Position numbers and translations under genes: made by a program
In this document: positions 26,755-34,759 of the stretch, one piece after another
Layout: every line of letters starts with the position of its first letter
Position numbering within the stretch: the first letter of the stretch is position 1
Source: Vulcanimicrobiota bacterium
GTDB taxonomy: Bacteria; Vulcanimicrobiota; Vulcanimicrobiia; Vulcanimicrobiales; Vulcanimicrobiaceae
NCBI GenBank assembly: GCA_027307235.1
Contig: DAHUXH010000013.1
Span: 1-64,000, forward strand
DNA: 64,000 nucleotides
Reading direction: 5' to 3'
Notes under the pieces: generated by a model
The model's database searches: none
The model's input: only the letters and a program-made list of their open reading frames with translations
What the model was told of the DNA's origin: nothing

Positions 26755-28683
26755 TCATTTCGCGTGCGGCCGCATGATGTCGGCGAGCATGTCGGTGGTC
26801 CCGGGGATGCGCACGAGGTGCGGATACTTCAGGCCGCCGTGGTAATCGACGTCGATGTCCTGGAAGACGTCGGCTTGTTTCACATACAGGTGAATCGGAG
26901 ACATGTTCGTGCGCGCGTCCTTGACGGCGGTTTTCCAGACGTCGGGCGTGAACTGGCGTCCGTTGACGGCGACGATCGTCATGCCGACGCCAAGACCGGC
27001 ATTCCATGCCGCGGAGTTCTTGCGGACGTCACCGACGCCGCCGTCGCCGCCCAATTGGACACCGACGTCGTACCAGGCGCTGACGAACTTGTACGCCTTT
27101 TCCGCGGTATCGTCGAACTTGTTGGGCGTGTCGTTGAAAACGAAGCGATAGCCCGCGCGTTGAATTTCGTCGGTCGGCGGCAGCGGGGCGATCGAGTACA
27201 CGTATTTCTCGAAGAAACCGTGCCAGTCGTAGGGCGCGACCTCACCGAGGTAGTGTTCGAGATCCTCGCGCGTATAGGTGACGACCTTGGGCGCCGACGT
27301 GCCGCCGGCGAAGATTTTCACGTAGTCGTCGAGCGATTTCTTGTTGTGGGTGAGTTGGCGAATGATGGTGTCGGCATCCAGCCACATCAGCTCGCCTTCG
27401 GAGTAGAAGTCTCCGGCGTTGCGGCGCAGGCTGCCGTAGTCGCCGCCGGTCGCGTAGAAGTACGGCGCGCCGGTCGTGAGATCGATGATCGGCGTGGTGT
27501 CGCGTCCCGATTCGTATGCCAACCGCGCGTAGACCGAGGCAAAATACTCCGGATAATCCGAAGGCTTGCCCTTGATGCCGCTGCGGAAGGCCAGCAGGTC
27601 GCCCATGTACTGGTTCATGCCTTCGTACTGCCAGAGCAATTCGGTATGCTCGGGGAACGGCCGGTTGAAGTTGGGTTGCTGCAGGTCGAACGGACGGCGG
27701 TATTTTCCGTTCCACGAGTGCGAGAACTCATGCGGCAGCAAATCGCCGCCCAGCATCTGCGAAACCGGATTGGTCATGAAGTCATCGCCGGCGCGATCGT
27801 CGCTCGACTGATGATGCTCGATGCCTTGCCCCGGAATCTCGTCGCTGAGCGTGAGTTCCGAGTGATAGACGTTCCAGTGATGACCGCCGTAGAGTGCGAT
27901 CGCTTCCGGCGTCAGCCGCTTGTACGCGGCGATCGTCTTCGGTGAGAGATTGAGGTCTTCAGGATGCTCGGCGAAGAGGTCGACGTACGAATGCGTGCCG
28001 TCGCCGGTCCAGGTCGTGATGTGTTTATAATAGCGTCCCGAGTCGGTCGGAGAATCGACGAGCGTTTCAAGTGAGACCGTCTTGAAATCGATGTGATTGC
28101 CGTTGCGCGATGCGACCGGAAGGGCGCTGGCGTAATCCCAGTCCTTCGGCAAGATCAGACTGGCCTTCACGAAATATTTCGTGTTGTCGATGTCGCGCTG
28201 GTAGAGAAGGTAGCGATTCCAGTTGCCGACCATGACGTTGTGCGTGGCCAGCGTGCCGTCAATAAAGAAATTCGGCGCGTTGAGCAGCACGGTGAAATCC
28301 GCGTTGATCGTGGTGACGCCGTCCGGAACGTTGATGTGGAAGGCGTACATGTCGACCTGGTCGCGCTGCCAGTCGATGGATTGACCGTTCGCGCTCACCT
28401 TCAGTTGCGCGAGATCGTGGAGCGGTCCGGTCGGGCCGTGCTCGCCGGGAATCCATTCGGGGTACACCAGCGTGAACGGTCCGGGTTTCACCGGGATGGT
28501 CACGTGGGTATATGCAAATCCGCGTGGTGCCGTCGTTTCGTCGAGGACCACGGTCATCGGGTTGCCTTGCGTGGCGAGCGGCGCGTCGAGGGGCGGCACG
28601 TCTTGAGCGATCGCTGGGATCGCACAGAACGTTATCGCAGCCCAGAGCGCCACGAAGCCGGCAAAGCGCCAGCGTCGAGACAT
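26755..28683 (-). CDS. M61-family peptidase with PDZ domain, copy B
   Basis: A 642-residue paralogue with signal peptide MSRRWRFAGFVALWAAITFC..., zinc motif PHEFSHSWNGKYRRPF, YEGMNQYMGD, and PDZ (GVGDVRKNSAAWNAGLGVGM). The signal peptide type (MSRRW) matches copy D and not A or C. AAAGGAG lies 5 bases before the ATG at 28683, which fixes the start. Its 5' leader shares a ~33-base element with copy D. B and A form one transcription unit. Confidence 0.92.
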   Translation of the reverse strand: MSRRWRFAGFVALWAAITFCAIPAIAQDVPPLDAPLATQGNPMTVVLDETTAPRGFAYTHVTIPVKPGPFTLVYPEWIPGEHGPTGPLHDLAQLKVSANGQSIDWQRDQVDMYAFHINVPDGVTTINADFTVLLNAPNFFIDGTLATHNVMVGNWNRYLLYQRDIDNTKYFVKASLILPKDWDYASALPVASRNGNHIDFKTVSLETLVDSPTDSGRYYKHITTWTGDGTHSYVDLFAEHPEDLNLSPKTIAAYKRLTPEAIALYGGHHWNVYHSELTLSDEIPGQGIEHHQSSDDRAGDDFMTNPVSQMLGGDLLPHEFSHSWNGKYRRPFDLQQPNFNRPFPEHTELLWQYEGMNQYMGDLLAFRSGIKGKPSDYPEYFASVYARLAYESGRDTTPIIDLTTGAPYFYATGGDYGSLRRNAGDFYSEGELMWLDADTIIRQLTHNKKSLDDYVKIFAGGTSAPKVVTYTREDLEHYLGEVAPYDWHGFFEKYVYSIAPLPPTDEIQRAGYRFVFNDTPNKFDDTAEKAYKFVSAWYDVGVQLGGDGGVGDVRKNSAAWNAGLGVGMTIVAVNGRQFTPDVWKTAVKDARTNMSPIHLYVKQADVFQDIDVDYHGGLKYPHLVRIPGTTDMLADIMRPHAK

Positions 28684-28702
28684 CGAGACTCCTTTCACGT
28701 GT

Positions 28703-28760
28703 GGGCGGCTAACGGGGTGCGCATCCATCCGCCGTGAACGGGCGCGCCGAAGCCGGAGCC
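28703..28760 (-). promoter_or_regulatory. Conserved leader element upstream of M61 copy B
   Basis: The 33 bases at 28703-28735 match 32747-32778, in front of copy D, at all but four positions, one of which is an indel. A second shared block, AGCCGGAGCC, lies ~16 bases further (28751-28760). On the minus strand the first block can fold with GGCGG pairing CCGCC, ending about 20 bases before the ATG. It may be a structured 5' UTR or a regulator site copied with the gene pair. Confidence 0.55.
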
Positions 28761-28815
28761 TGGCTTGATGCGACGGCTCTTCGCTACTAGAAGCGCAAGT
28801 CTTTGGGGGAAAGGA

Positions 28816-28858
28816 GTGGGTTCCGATCCACGCCGGTGAGGCGCCGATCGGAACCCAC
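28816..28858 (-). terminator. Hairpin after M61 copy C
   Basis: GTGGGTTCCGATC and its perfect complement (13 bp) flank a 17-base loop, 25 bases past the copy C stop. The minus-strand flank reads TCCTTTCCCCC, so the T run is weak. It probably ends the D-C transcript and so gives the B-A pair its own transcription. Confidence 0.55.
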
Positions 28859-28882
28859 GAGACCCGCGGAGCGGGGTCGAGG

Positions 28883-30787
28883 CTAGTGCGCCGCCGCCGT
28901 GCCCGCGTGGGGGCGCGCGATGTCGGCGAACATGTCCGTCGTGCCCGGCAGCCGTTCCAGGTGCGGATACTTCGGACCGTCGTGGTAGTCGAGGTCGACC
29001 AACTGCGTGAAGTCACCCTGCTTGACGAGCAGGTGAATCGGCTCGGTCTTCCCTTTGGCGTCCTTGAGCGCTTGGATGAACAGTTCCGGGTTGAACGCAC
29101 GGTTGTTGACCGCGAGGATCTCCATGCCCGCCGCCATGCCCGCGTTCCACGCCACGGAGCCTTCGCGCACGTCGGCAACGCGGCCGGTGCCGCCGATGTT
29201 CACGCCGACGTCGTACCACGAGTTCACCGGAGTGCGGTTGAACTTGTTGGGTGTGTCGTTGAACACCAGCTTGTAGCCGGCGCGCGCGATCGAGTCTTCC
29301 GGCGGCGTCGGCGCGATCGAGTAGACGTACTTCTGGAAGAATCCGTGCCAGTCGTACGGTGCCACCTGGTTGAGATACCCTTCGATGTCTTCGCGGGTGT
29401 ACGTCTTGACCATCGGGCCGCTGACGCCGCCCGCGAAGATGTGAAGGTAGTCGTCGAGCGATTTCGCGCCATGCGTTTGCTCGCGGATGATCGTGTCGGC
29501 GTCGAACCACATCAGTTCGCCTTCGGTGTAGAAGTCACCGGAGGTGCGGCGGATGTTCGAGTAGGCTCCGCCGATTTGATAGAGCGAAGGCGCTTCTGTG
29601 GTCGTGTCGATGATCGGGGTCGTGTTGCGGCCGGTCTCGTACGCCATGCGCGCCCAAATCGACGCGAAGTACTCCGGGTAGTCCTCGGGATCGCGAATGC
29701 CCGAACGGAACGAGAGCAGATCGCCCATGTACTGGTTCATGCCCTCGTAAACCCAGAGCAGTTCGTCGTGCTCGGGGTGCGGATCGTTATAGTCGGGTTG
29801 CTGCAAATCGAACGGACGGCGATACTTTCCGTTCCACGAGTGGGAGAACTCATGCGGGATCAAATCGCCTTGCAGCATCTGCGAGCGCGGGTTGGTCATG
29901 AACGCATCGTTGGCGCGGTCGTCGCTGGACTGATGATGTTCGATGCCTTGAAATCCAATCGCGTCGCTCAGCGTGAGTTCAGCGTGATAGACGTTCCAGT
30001 GCCGCCCGCCGTAGAGCGCCATCGCTTCGGGGGTGAGGTTCTTGTACTTGGCGATCACGTTGTCGGAGATGTCGAGGTCTTCGGGCTGATCGCCGAAGAG
30101 GTCGAGGTACGTCTTCGTGCCGTCAGCGCCGGTCCAGGTGTTGATGTGCTTCACGAAGCGTCCCATGTCGGTCGGCGAATCGACCAGCATCTCCAGTGAG
30201 ACGGTGTCGAAGTCGACGCGGTTGCCGCTGCGATTGCCGAGCGGGAGAGCGCTCGCGTAATCCCAGCCCTGCGGCATGATGATGCTCGCCTTGACGAAGT
30301 ACTGCGTGTTGTCGATGTTGCGCTGGTAGAGCAGATACCGATTCCAGTTTCCGACCATGATGTTCTGGGTGGCGAACGTGCCGCCGCCGTTGAGCAACAC
30401 GGTGAAATCGACGTTCACGCTGGTGACGCCCTGCGGGACGTCGATGTGAAACGCGTACATGTCGACTTGATCGCGCGACCATGGGATGTTCGTTCCGTTC
30501 GCACTGATCTTGAGCTCGGACATGTCGTTGAGCGGGCCGGTCGGGCCGTGCTCGCCCGGAATCCACTGCGGGTAGTCGAGGGTGAACGGCCCCGGTTTGA
30601 CCGGGATCGTCATGTGCGCGTAGGCAAGTCCGATCGGAGCCTTTTGCGCGTCGAGGACGATCGTCATCGGATTGCTCTGCGTCGCAAGCGACGTGTCGAG
30701 CTGCGTCGCATCTTGCGCGTGCGCGACGCCGCCGAACATCAGCGAGACGAGAAGTGCCGCAATCCCGGCAAGAGTCTTGTGCTTCAT
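28883..30787 (-). CDS. M61-family peptidase with PDZ domain, copy C
   Basis: A 634-residue paralogue, closest to copy A (shared signal peptide GIAALLVSL.FGGVAHAQ). It has the catalytic PHEFSHSWNGKYRRPF, VYEGMNQYMGD and PDZ (RVADVREGSVAWNAGMAAGM). All zinc ligands and the acidic catalytic residue are kept, so it should be active. AAAGG precedes the ATG at 30787. It lies 11 bases after the copy D stop. Differences from A cluster in the PDZ region and near the C-terminus, which could change substrate choice. Confidence 0.92.
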   Translation of the reverse strand: MKHKTLAGIAALLVSLMFGGVAHAQDATQLDTSLATQSNPMTIVLDAQKAPIGLAYAHMTIPVKPGPFTLDYPQWIPGEHGPTGPLNDMSELKISANGTNIPWSRDQVDMYAFHIDVPQGVTSVNVDFTVLLNGGGTFATQNIMVGNWNRYLLYQRNIDNTQYFVKASIIMPQGWDYASALPLGNRSGNRVDFDTVSLEMLVDSPTDMGRFVKHINTWTGADGTKTYLDLFGDQPEDLDISDNVIAKYKNLTPEAMALYGGRHWNVYHAELTLSDAIGFQGIEHHQSSDDRANDAFMTNPRSQMLQGDLIPHEFSHSWNGKYRRPFDLQQPDYNDPHPEHDELLWVYEGMNQYMGDLLSFRSGIRDPEDYPEYFASIWARMAYETGRNTTPIIDTTTEAPSLYQIGGAYSNIRRTSGDFYTEGELMWFDADTIIREQTHGAKSLDDYLHIFAGGVSGPMVKTYTREDIEGYLNQVAPYDWHGFFQKYVYSIAPTPPEDSIARAGYKLVFNDTPNKFNRTPVNSWYDVGVNIGGTGRVADVREGSVAWNAGMAAGMEILAVNNRAFNPELFIQALKDAKGKTEPIHLLVKQGDFTQLVDLDYHDGPKYPHLERLPGTTDMFADIARPHAGTAAAH

Positions 30788-30798
30788 TGCAGCGCCTT

Positions 30799-32712
30799 TC
30801 ATTTCGCGTGTGGTTTCATGATGTCGGTGAGCATGTCGACGGTTCCGGGAATCCGCACGAGATGCGGATACTTGGGACCGCCGTGGTAGTCCAGGTCCAC
30901 CGAGTGAAAGAAGCCGCCGTGATTCACGATCAGATGGATCGGCTGCGTGCTGGTTGACGCTGCCTTCACAGCGGCGTTCCAGGCCTCAACCGAGGTGACG
31001 CGGCCGTTGACCGAGACGATCGTCACATTGGGGCCGAGCCCGGCATTCCACGCGGCCGAACCCTCGCGGACGTCAGCGATCATGCCGTTCGAACGGGCGG
31101 TTAGGCCGACGTCGTACCAGCTATTGATGAACCGCGGCTTCATGCCGGCGGGTGTTTCATAGGCGTTCGTCTTGTCCGTGAAGACGAGGCGGTAGCCCGC
31201 GCGTGCGATCATGTCGGTGGGCGGCTGCGGCGCGATCGAGTAGACGTACTTCTGGAAGAAGCCGTGCCAGTCGTAGGGCGCGATCTGGTTGAGGTAATGC
31301 TCGATGTCGTCGCGCGTGTACGTCACGACCTTCGGTCCCGACGTCCCGCCGGCGAAGAGCTTCACGTAGTCGTCCAGCGACTTCTTGTTGTGCGTGAGCT
31401 GGCGAATGATCGTGTCGGCGTCGAGCCACATCAGTTCGCCCTCGGTGTAGAAGTCGCCGGCGTTGCGGCGCAGCGAACCCCAGTCGCCGCCGGTGACATA
31501 GAGATACGGCGCCGACGTCGTGGTGTCGATGATCGAGGTGCTGTTGCGCCCCGGCTCATACGCCATGCGCGCGTAGATCGAGGCCAAGTACTCGGGATAG
31601 TCCTTCGCCGTTCCCTTGATGCCGGCACGGAAGGCGATCATGTCGCCCATGTACTGGTTCATGCCTTCGTACTGCCACAGCAGCTCGTCGTGCTCGGGGA
31701 CGTTGAAGTTCGGCTGCTGCAGATCGAACGGCCGCCGGTACTTGCCGTTCCACGAATGCGAGAACTCGTGCGTGAGCAAGTCACCGCCGAACGTTTGCTC
31801 GACTGGATCGGTCAGGAAGGCGTCGCCGGCGCGGTCGTCGCTCGACTGGTGATGTTCAATGCCTTCGCCGCCGATCGAATCGCTCAGCGTCAATTCCGAA
31901 TGGTAGACGTTCCAGTGCCGTCCGCCGTAGAGCGCCATCGCTTCGGGCGTCATGCGCTTGTATGCGGCAACGAGTTTCGCCGGGATGTCGAGATCCTCGG
32001 GGTGATCGGCGAAGATGTCGATGTACGTGTGCGTGCCCTGGCCGCTCCACGTCGTGATGTGCTTGACGAAGCGCCCGGAGTCGGTCGGCGAGTCGACCAG
32101 CGTTTCGAGCGATACCGTGTTAAAGTCGACGCGGCTGCCGTTGCGGCTCGCGACCGGCAATGCGCTCGCGTAGTCCCAGCCCGGCGGCATGATGATGCTG
32201 GCTTTCACGAAGTACTGCGTGTTGTCGATGTTCTGCTGGTAGAGGATGTAGCGGTTCCAATTGCCGACCAGCACGTTGCGGGTCGAGAACACGCCGTCCG
32301 AACCGTTGAGCAGCACGGTGAAATCCGCATTGATCGCGCTCACACCGTCGGGAACGGTGATGTGAAAGGCGTAGAGGTTTACTTGATCGCGCGACCACGT
32401 CAACGGCTGGCCGTTGGCGCTCACTTTGAGTTGCGCGAGATCGTTGAGCGGGCCGGTCGGGCCATGTTCGCCGGGAATCCACTGCGGATAGACGAGCGTG
32501 AACGCGCCCGCCTTCACCGGGATGGTCATATGTGTATAGATGATGCCGCGGGGCGCCGTCGTTTCGTCGAGCACCACCGTCATTGGATTACTTTGGGTGG
32601 CGAGCGATGGATCGAGCCGCATCGACGAATCTTGCGCGCGCGTCGGCAGCGCGCAGAACGTCAACGTAGCGCACAGCGCCACGAAACCGGCAATGTGCCA
32701 GCGTCGAGACAT
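30799..32712 (-). CDS. M61-family peptidase with PDZ domain, copy D
   Basis: The 637-residue first gene of the array has signal peptide MSRRWHIAGFVALCATLTFC..., THEFSHSWNGKYRRPF, QYEGMNQYMGD and PDZ (MIADVREGSAAWNAGLGPNV). AAAAGGAG sits 6 bases before the ATG at 32712. In the HEFSH context Thr replaces the Pro seen in the other three copies. Its start region and leader match copy B, showing that a two-gene unit was duplicated. Confidence 0.92.
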   Translation of the reverse strand: MSRRWHIAGFVALCATLTFCALPTRAQDSSMRLDPSLATQSNPMTVVLDETTAPRGIIYTHMTIPVKAGAFTLVYPQWIPGEHGPTGPLNDLAQLKVSANGQPLTWSRDQVNLYAFHITVPDGVSAINADFTVLLNGSDGVFSTRNVLVGNWNRYILYQQNIDNTQYFVKASIIMPPGWDYASALPVASRNGSRVDFNTVSLETLVDSPTDSGRFVKHITTWSGQGTHTYIDIFADHPEDLDIPAKLVAAYKRMTPEAMALYGGRHWNVYHSELTLSDSIGGEGIEHHQSSDDRAGDAFLTDPVEQTFGGDLLTHEFSHSWNGKYRRPFDLQQPNFNVPEHDELLWQYEGMNQYMGDMIAFRAGIKGTAKDYPEYLASIYARMAYEPGRNSTSIIDTTTSAPYLYVTGGDWGSLRRNAGDFYTEGELMWLDADTIIRQLTHNKKSLDDYVKLFAGGTSGPKVVTYTRDDIEHYLNQIAPYDWHGFFQKYVYSIAPQPPTDMIARAGYRLVFTDKTNAYETPAGMKPRFINSWYDVGLTARSNGMIADVREGSAAWNAGLGPNVTIVSVNGRVTSVEAWNAAVKAASTSTQPIHLIVNHGGFFHSVDLDYHGGPKYPHLVRIPGTVDMLTDIMKPHAK

Positions 32713-32746
32713 TGAGACTCCTTTTCACCTTTTCGGGTGTTCACAT

Positions 32747-32802
32747 GGGCGGCTGACGGGAGCGCATCTATCCGCCGTTAGACGGCACCCCCAGCCGGAG
32801 CC
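32747..32802 (-). promoter_or_regulatory. Conserved leader element upstream of M61 copy D
   Basis: This is the counterpart of the element before copy B: the same GGCGG...CCGCC fold on the minus strand and the same AGCCGGAGCC block at 32793-32802. It lies in the divergent region shared with etfB. Confidence 0.55.
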
Positions 32803-32885
32803 GGGCTAGTGGGTGCGCGTGTTCGATGCCTGGCCGGCGATTCTTTGCTTGCAAGCAGGGCAGGGGCGTGCAATGACCCAACATC

Positions 32886-32930
32886 CCCGAGTTTTCCCGT
32901 GAACCTGCGTGAGGCGGGTCTCGGGTTTTT
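32886..32930 (+). terminator. Terminator-like hairpin in the etfB leader (possible attenuator)
   Basis: CCCGAG pairs with CTCGGG, with CCCG/CGGG and CCT/AGG nested inside, and TTTTT follows at 32926-32930. The gene to the left runs the other way, so no upstream plus-strand gene needs terminating. The hairpin therefore sits in the etfB 5' leader, 28 bases before its GTG, where it could cause conditional termination. Confidence 0.5.
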
Positions 32931-32958
32931 GCGCGTTTTAGGAGGTCCAGAGGCCAAC

Positions 32959-33747
32959 GTGAAGATCGTGGTGACGGTCAAGCTCGTGCCCGAGCCCAGT
33001 TCCGAGAAGAAGATCGACTCGGGCACGAAGCGATTGGTGCGCACCGGCGTGGAGACGGTGATCAATCCATACGATGAGTACGCCATCGAAGCGGCGCTCG
33101 CGCTCAAGGAGAAGCTGGGCGGCGATACGACCGTCACGGTCTTTGCGATGGGGCCCGAGAACACCAAGGAGACGCTGCGCAAGGCGCTCGCGATGGGAGC
33201 CGACGACGCCGTCTTTCTGAGCGACGCGGGCCTGGAAGGCTCCGACGTGTGGGGCACCGCCTCCGCACTCGCGCTCGGTCTGAAGAAGGTCGGGTTCGAT
33301 CTGGTGATCTGCGGCGGGCTCTCCGACGACGGGAGCAGCGGCGCCGTCCCGGGCGAGTTGACGGAGTATCTCGGCGTTCCCGGCATCACCAACGCGCGCA
33401 GTCTCGATGTCGTCGACGGCAAGGTTCACGCGCAGCGCGAAACCGACAACGGGTATCAAGTGGTCAGCGGCCCGCTGCCGGCGCTGGTCTCGGTCACGAT
33501 GGCGATCGGCGAACCGCGCTACGCATCGCTCAAAGGCATCATGGGCGCTAAGAAAAAAACGATCGCGCCGCTCGCGATCGCGGACCTCGCATCCCCGCTC
33601 GCCCTGGGAAGCGCCGGTGCCAAGACGCGCCTGCTCGACTTCGCCCCGCCCGCGCCGCGCCAGAAGGCGCAGGTCGTCGACGCACCCGACGGTGCGACCG
33701 GCGCCAAAATCATCTTCGATTTCCTGAAAGAGAAGCGTCTCGTCTAA
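32959..33747 (+). CDS. etfB: Electron transfer flavoprotein beta subunit
   Basis: The 262-residue protein has the EtfB pattern: MKIVVTVKLVPEPSSEKKID, VINPYDEYAIEAALALKEK, ALAMGADDAVFLSD, DLVICGGLSDDGSSGAVPGE and a C-terminal domain that clamps EtfA. With EtfA it carries electrons from acyl-CoA dehydrogenases to the quinone pool. The GTG at 32959 with AGAGG 5 bases upstream is chosen; a longer frame upstream would run through the leader hairpin. It overlaps etfA by 1 base. Confidence 0.95.
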   Translation: MKIVVTVKLVPEPSSEKKIDSGTKRLVRTGVETVINPYDEYAIEAALALKEKLGGDTTVTVFAMGPENTKETLRKALAMGADDAVFLSDAGLEGSDVWGTASALALGLKKVGFDLVICGGLSDDGSSGAVPGELTEYLGVPGITNARSLDVVDGKVHAQRETDNGYQVVSGPLPALVSVTMAIGEPRYASLKGIMGAKKKTIAPLAIADLASPLALGSAGAKTRLLDFAPPAPRQKAQVVDAPDGATGAKIIFDFLKEKRLV

Positions 33748-34727
33748 TGCAGAACGTCATCATCTTCGTCGAGCACAAGAAAGAGCAGACGCGCAAGGTC
33801 ACGTTTGAGCTTGCGACCCAGGCGCGTAGCCTCGCCGACCGTCTCGGCGGAGCGGCGCACGCGGTCGTGCTCGGAGCCGGCGCTTCGCAGATCGCCGAGC
33901 AGTTGCGCGCCTATCCGCTCGACACCGTCCACGTCAGCGAAGACGCCGACGTCGACCGCTATCTTCTCGAGCCGTCGATCGCCTATCTCGAAGCGGTCGC
34001 CAAGAAGATCGGGCCGTCGGTCATCCTCGTCCCCAACACGATGTTCGGCCGCGACATCGGCAGCCGCATCGCCGCGCGTCTGGGCGGCGGGTTCGCAGCC
34101 GACGTCACTGGCATCACCGTCGAGGCGGGCGTCATCTCATGTGTCTCTCCCAAACTCGGTGGCGCGCTGATCACGACCTGCGCCTTCCAGAACACCGACT
34201 TCGGCGTGGTCACCGTTCGGCCGAACGCCTTCACGGCGCAAGCGGGCGGCAACGGCGCACAGATCAACCAGCTCGAGAAACCGGCAGCTTCCGCCGCCTA
34301 CTCGGTGACGATAGAAAGCGAAGTCGAGGAGGCCTCGGGCGAACTCGGTCTGGAAGAAGCTCCGGTGGTGGTGAGCGGCGGACGTGGGCTCGGCGGCCCG
34401 GAGCCGTTTACGACGCTGCTCAAGCCGCTGGCCGACGCCTTCGGCGGAGCCGTCGGCGCATCGCGCGCGGCGGCTGACGCCGGTTGGGTGCCCTACAGCT
34501 TGCAGATCGGTCAAACCGGGAAGACCGTGAGCCCCAACCTCTACATCGCCGTCGGTATCTCTGGGGCAATTCAGCATAAAGTTGGAATGCGATCGTCGGG
34601 TACCATCGTTGCTATCAATAAGGACGGCGCGGCGGCCATCGCGGACTTCGCCGATCTCGTCGTGGTCGGCGACCTCTTCCAAATCGTTCCCGAACTCACC
34701 AAGATGGTCGAGGCCGCGAAGACCTAA
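33747..34727 (+). CDS. etfA: Electron transfer flavoprotein alpha subunit
   Basis: The 326-residue protein has the C-terminal FAD-binding domain of EtfA: VVSGGRGLGGPE, GASRAAADAGWVPYSLQIGQ, TGKTVSPNLYIAVGISGAIQH and GTIVAINKDGAAAIADFADL. The N-terminal domain starts VIIFVEHKKEQ. It is translationally coupled to etfB (TAATG). Partner dehydrogenases are not in this window. Confidence 0.96.
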   Translation: MQNVIIFVEHKKEQTRKVTFELATQARSLADRLGGAAHAVVLGAGASQIAEQLRAYPLDTVHVSEDADVDRYLLEPSIAYLEAVAKKIGPSVILVPNTMFGRDIGSRIAARLGGGFAADVTGITVEAGVISCVSPKLGGALITTCAFQNTDFGVVTVRPNAFTAQAGGNGAQINQLEKPAASAAYSVTIESEVEEASGELGLEEAPVVVSGGRGLGGPEPFTTLLKPLADAFGGAVGASRAAADAGWVPYSLQIGQTGKTVSPNLYIAVGISGAIQHKVGMRSSGTIVAINKDGAAAIADFADLVVVGDLFQIVPELTKMVEAAKT

Positions 34728-34759
34728 TCTCGCTCAGCTTCCAGAAACGGAACACCGAT

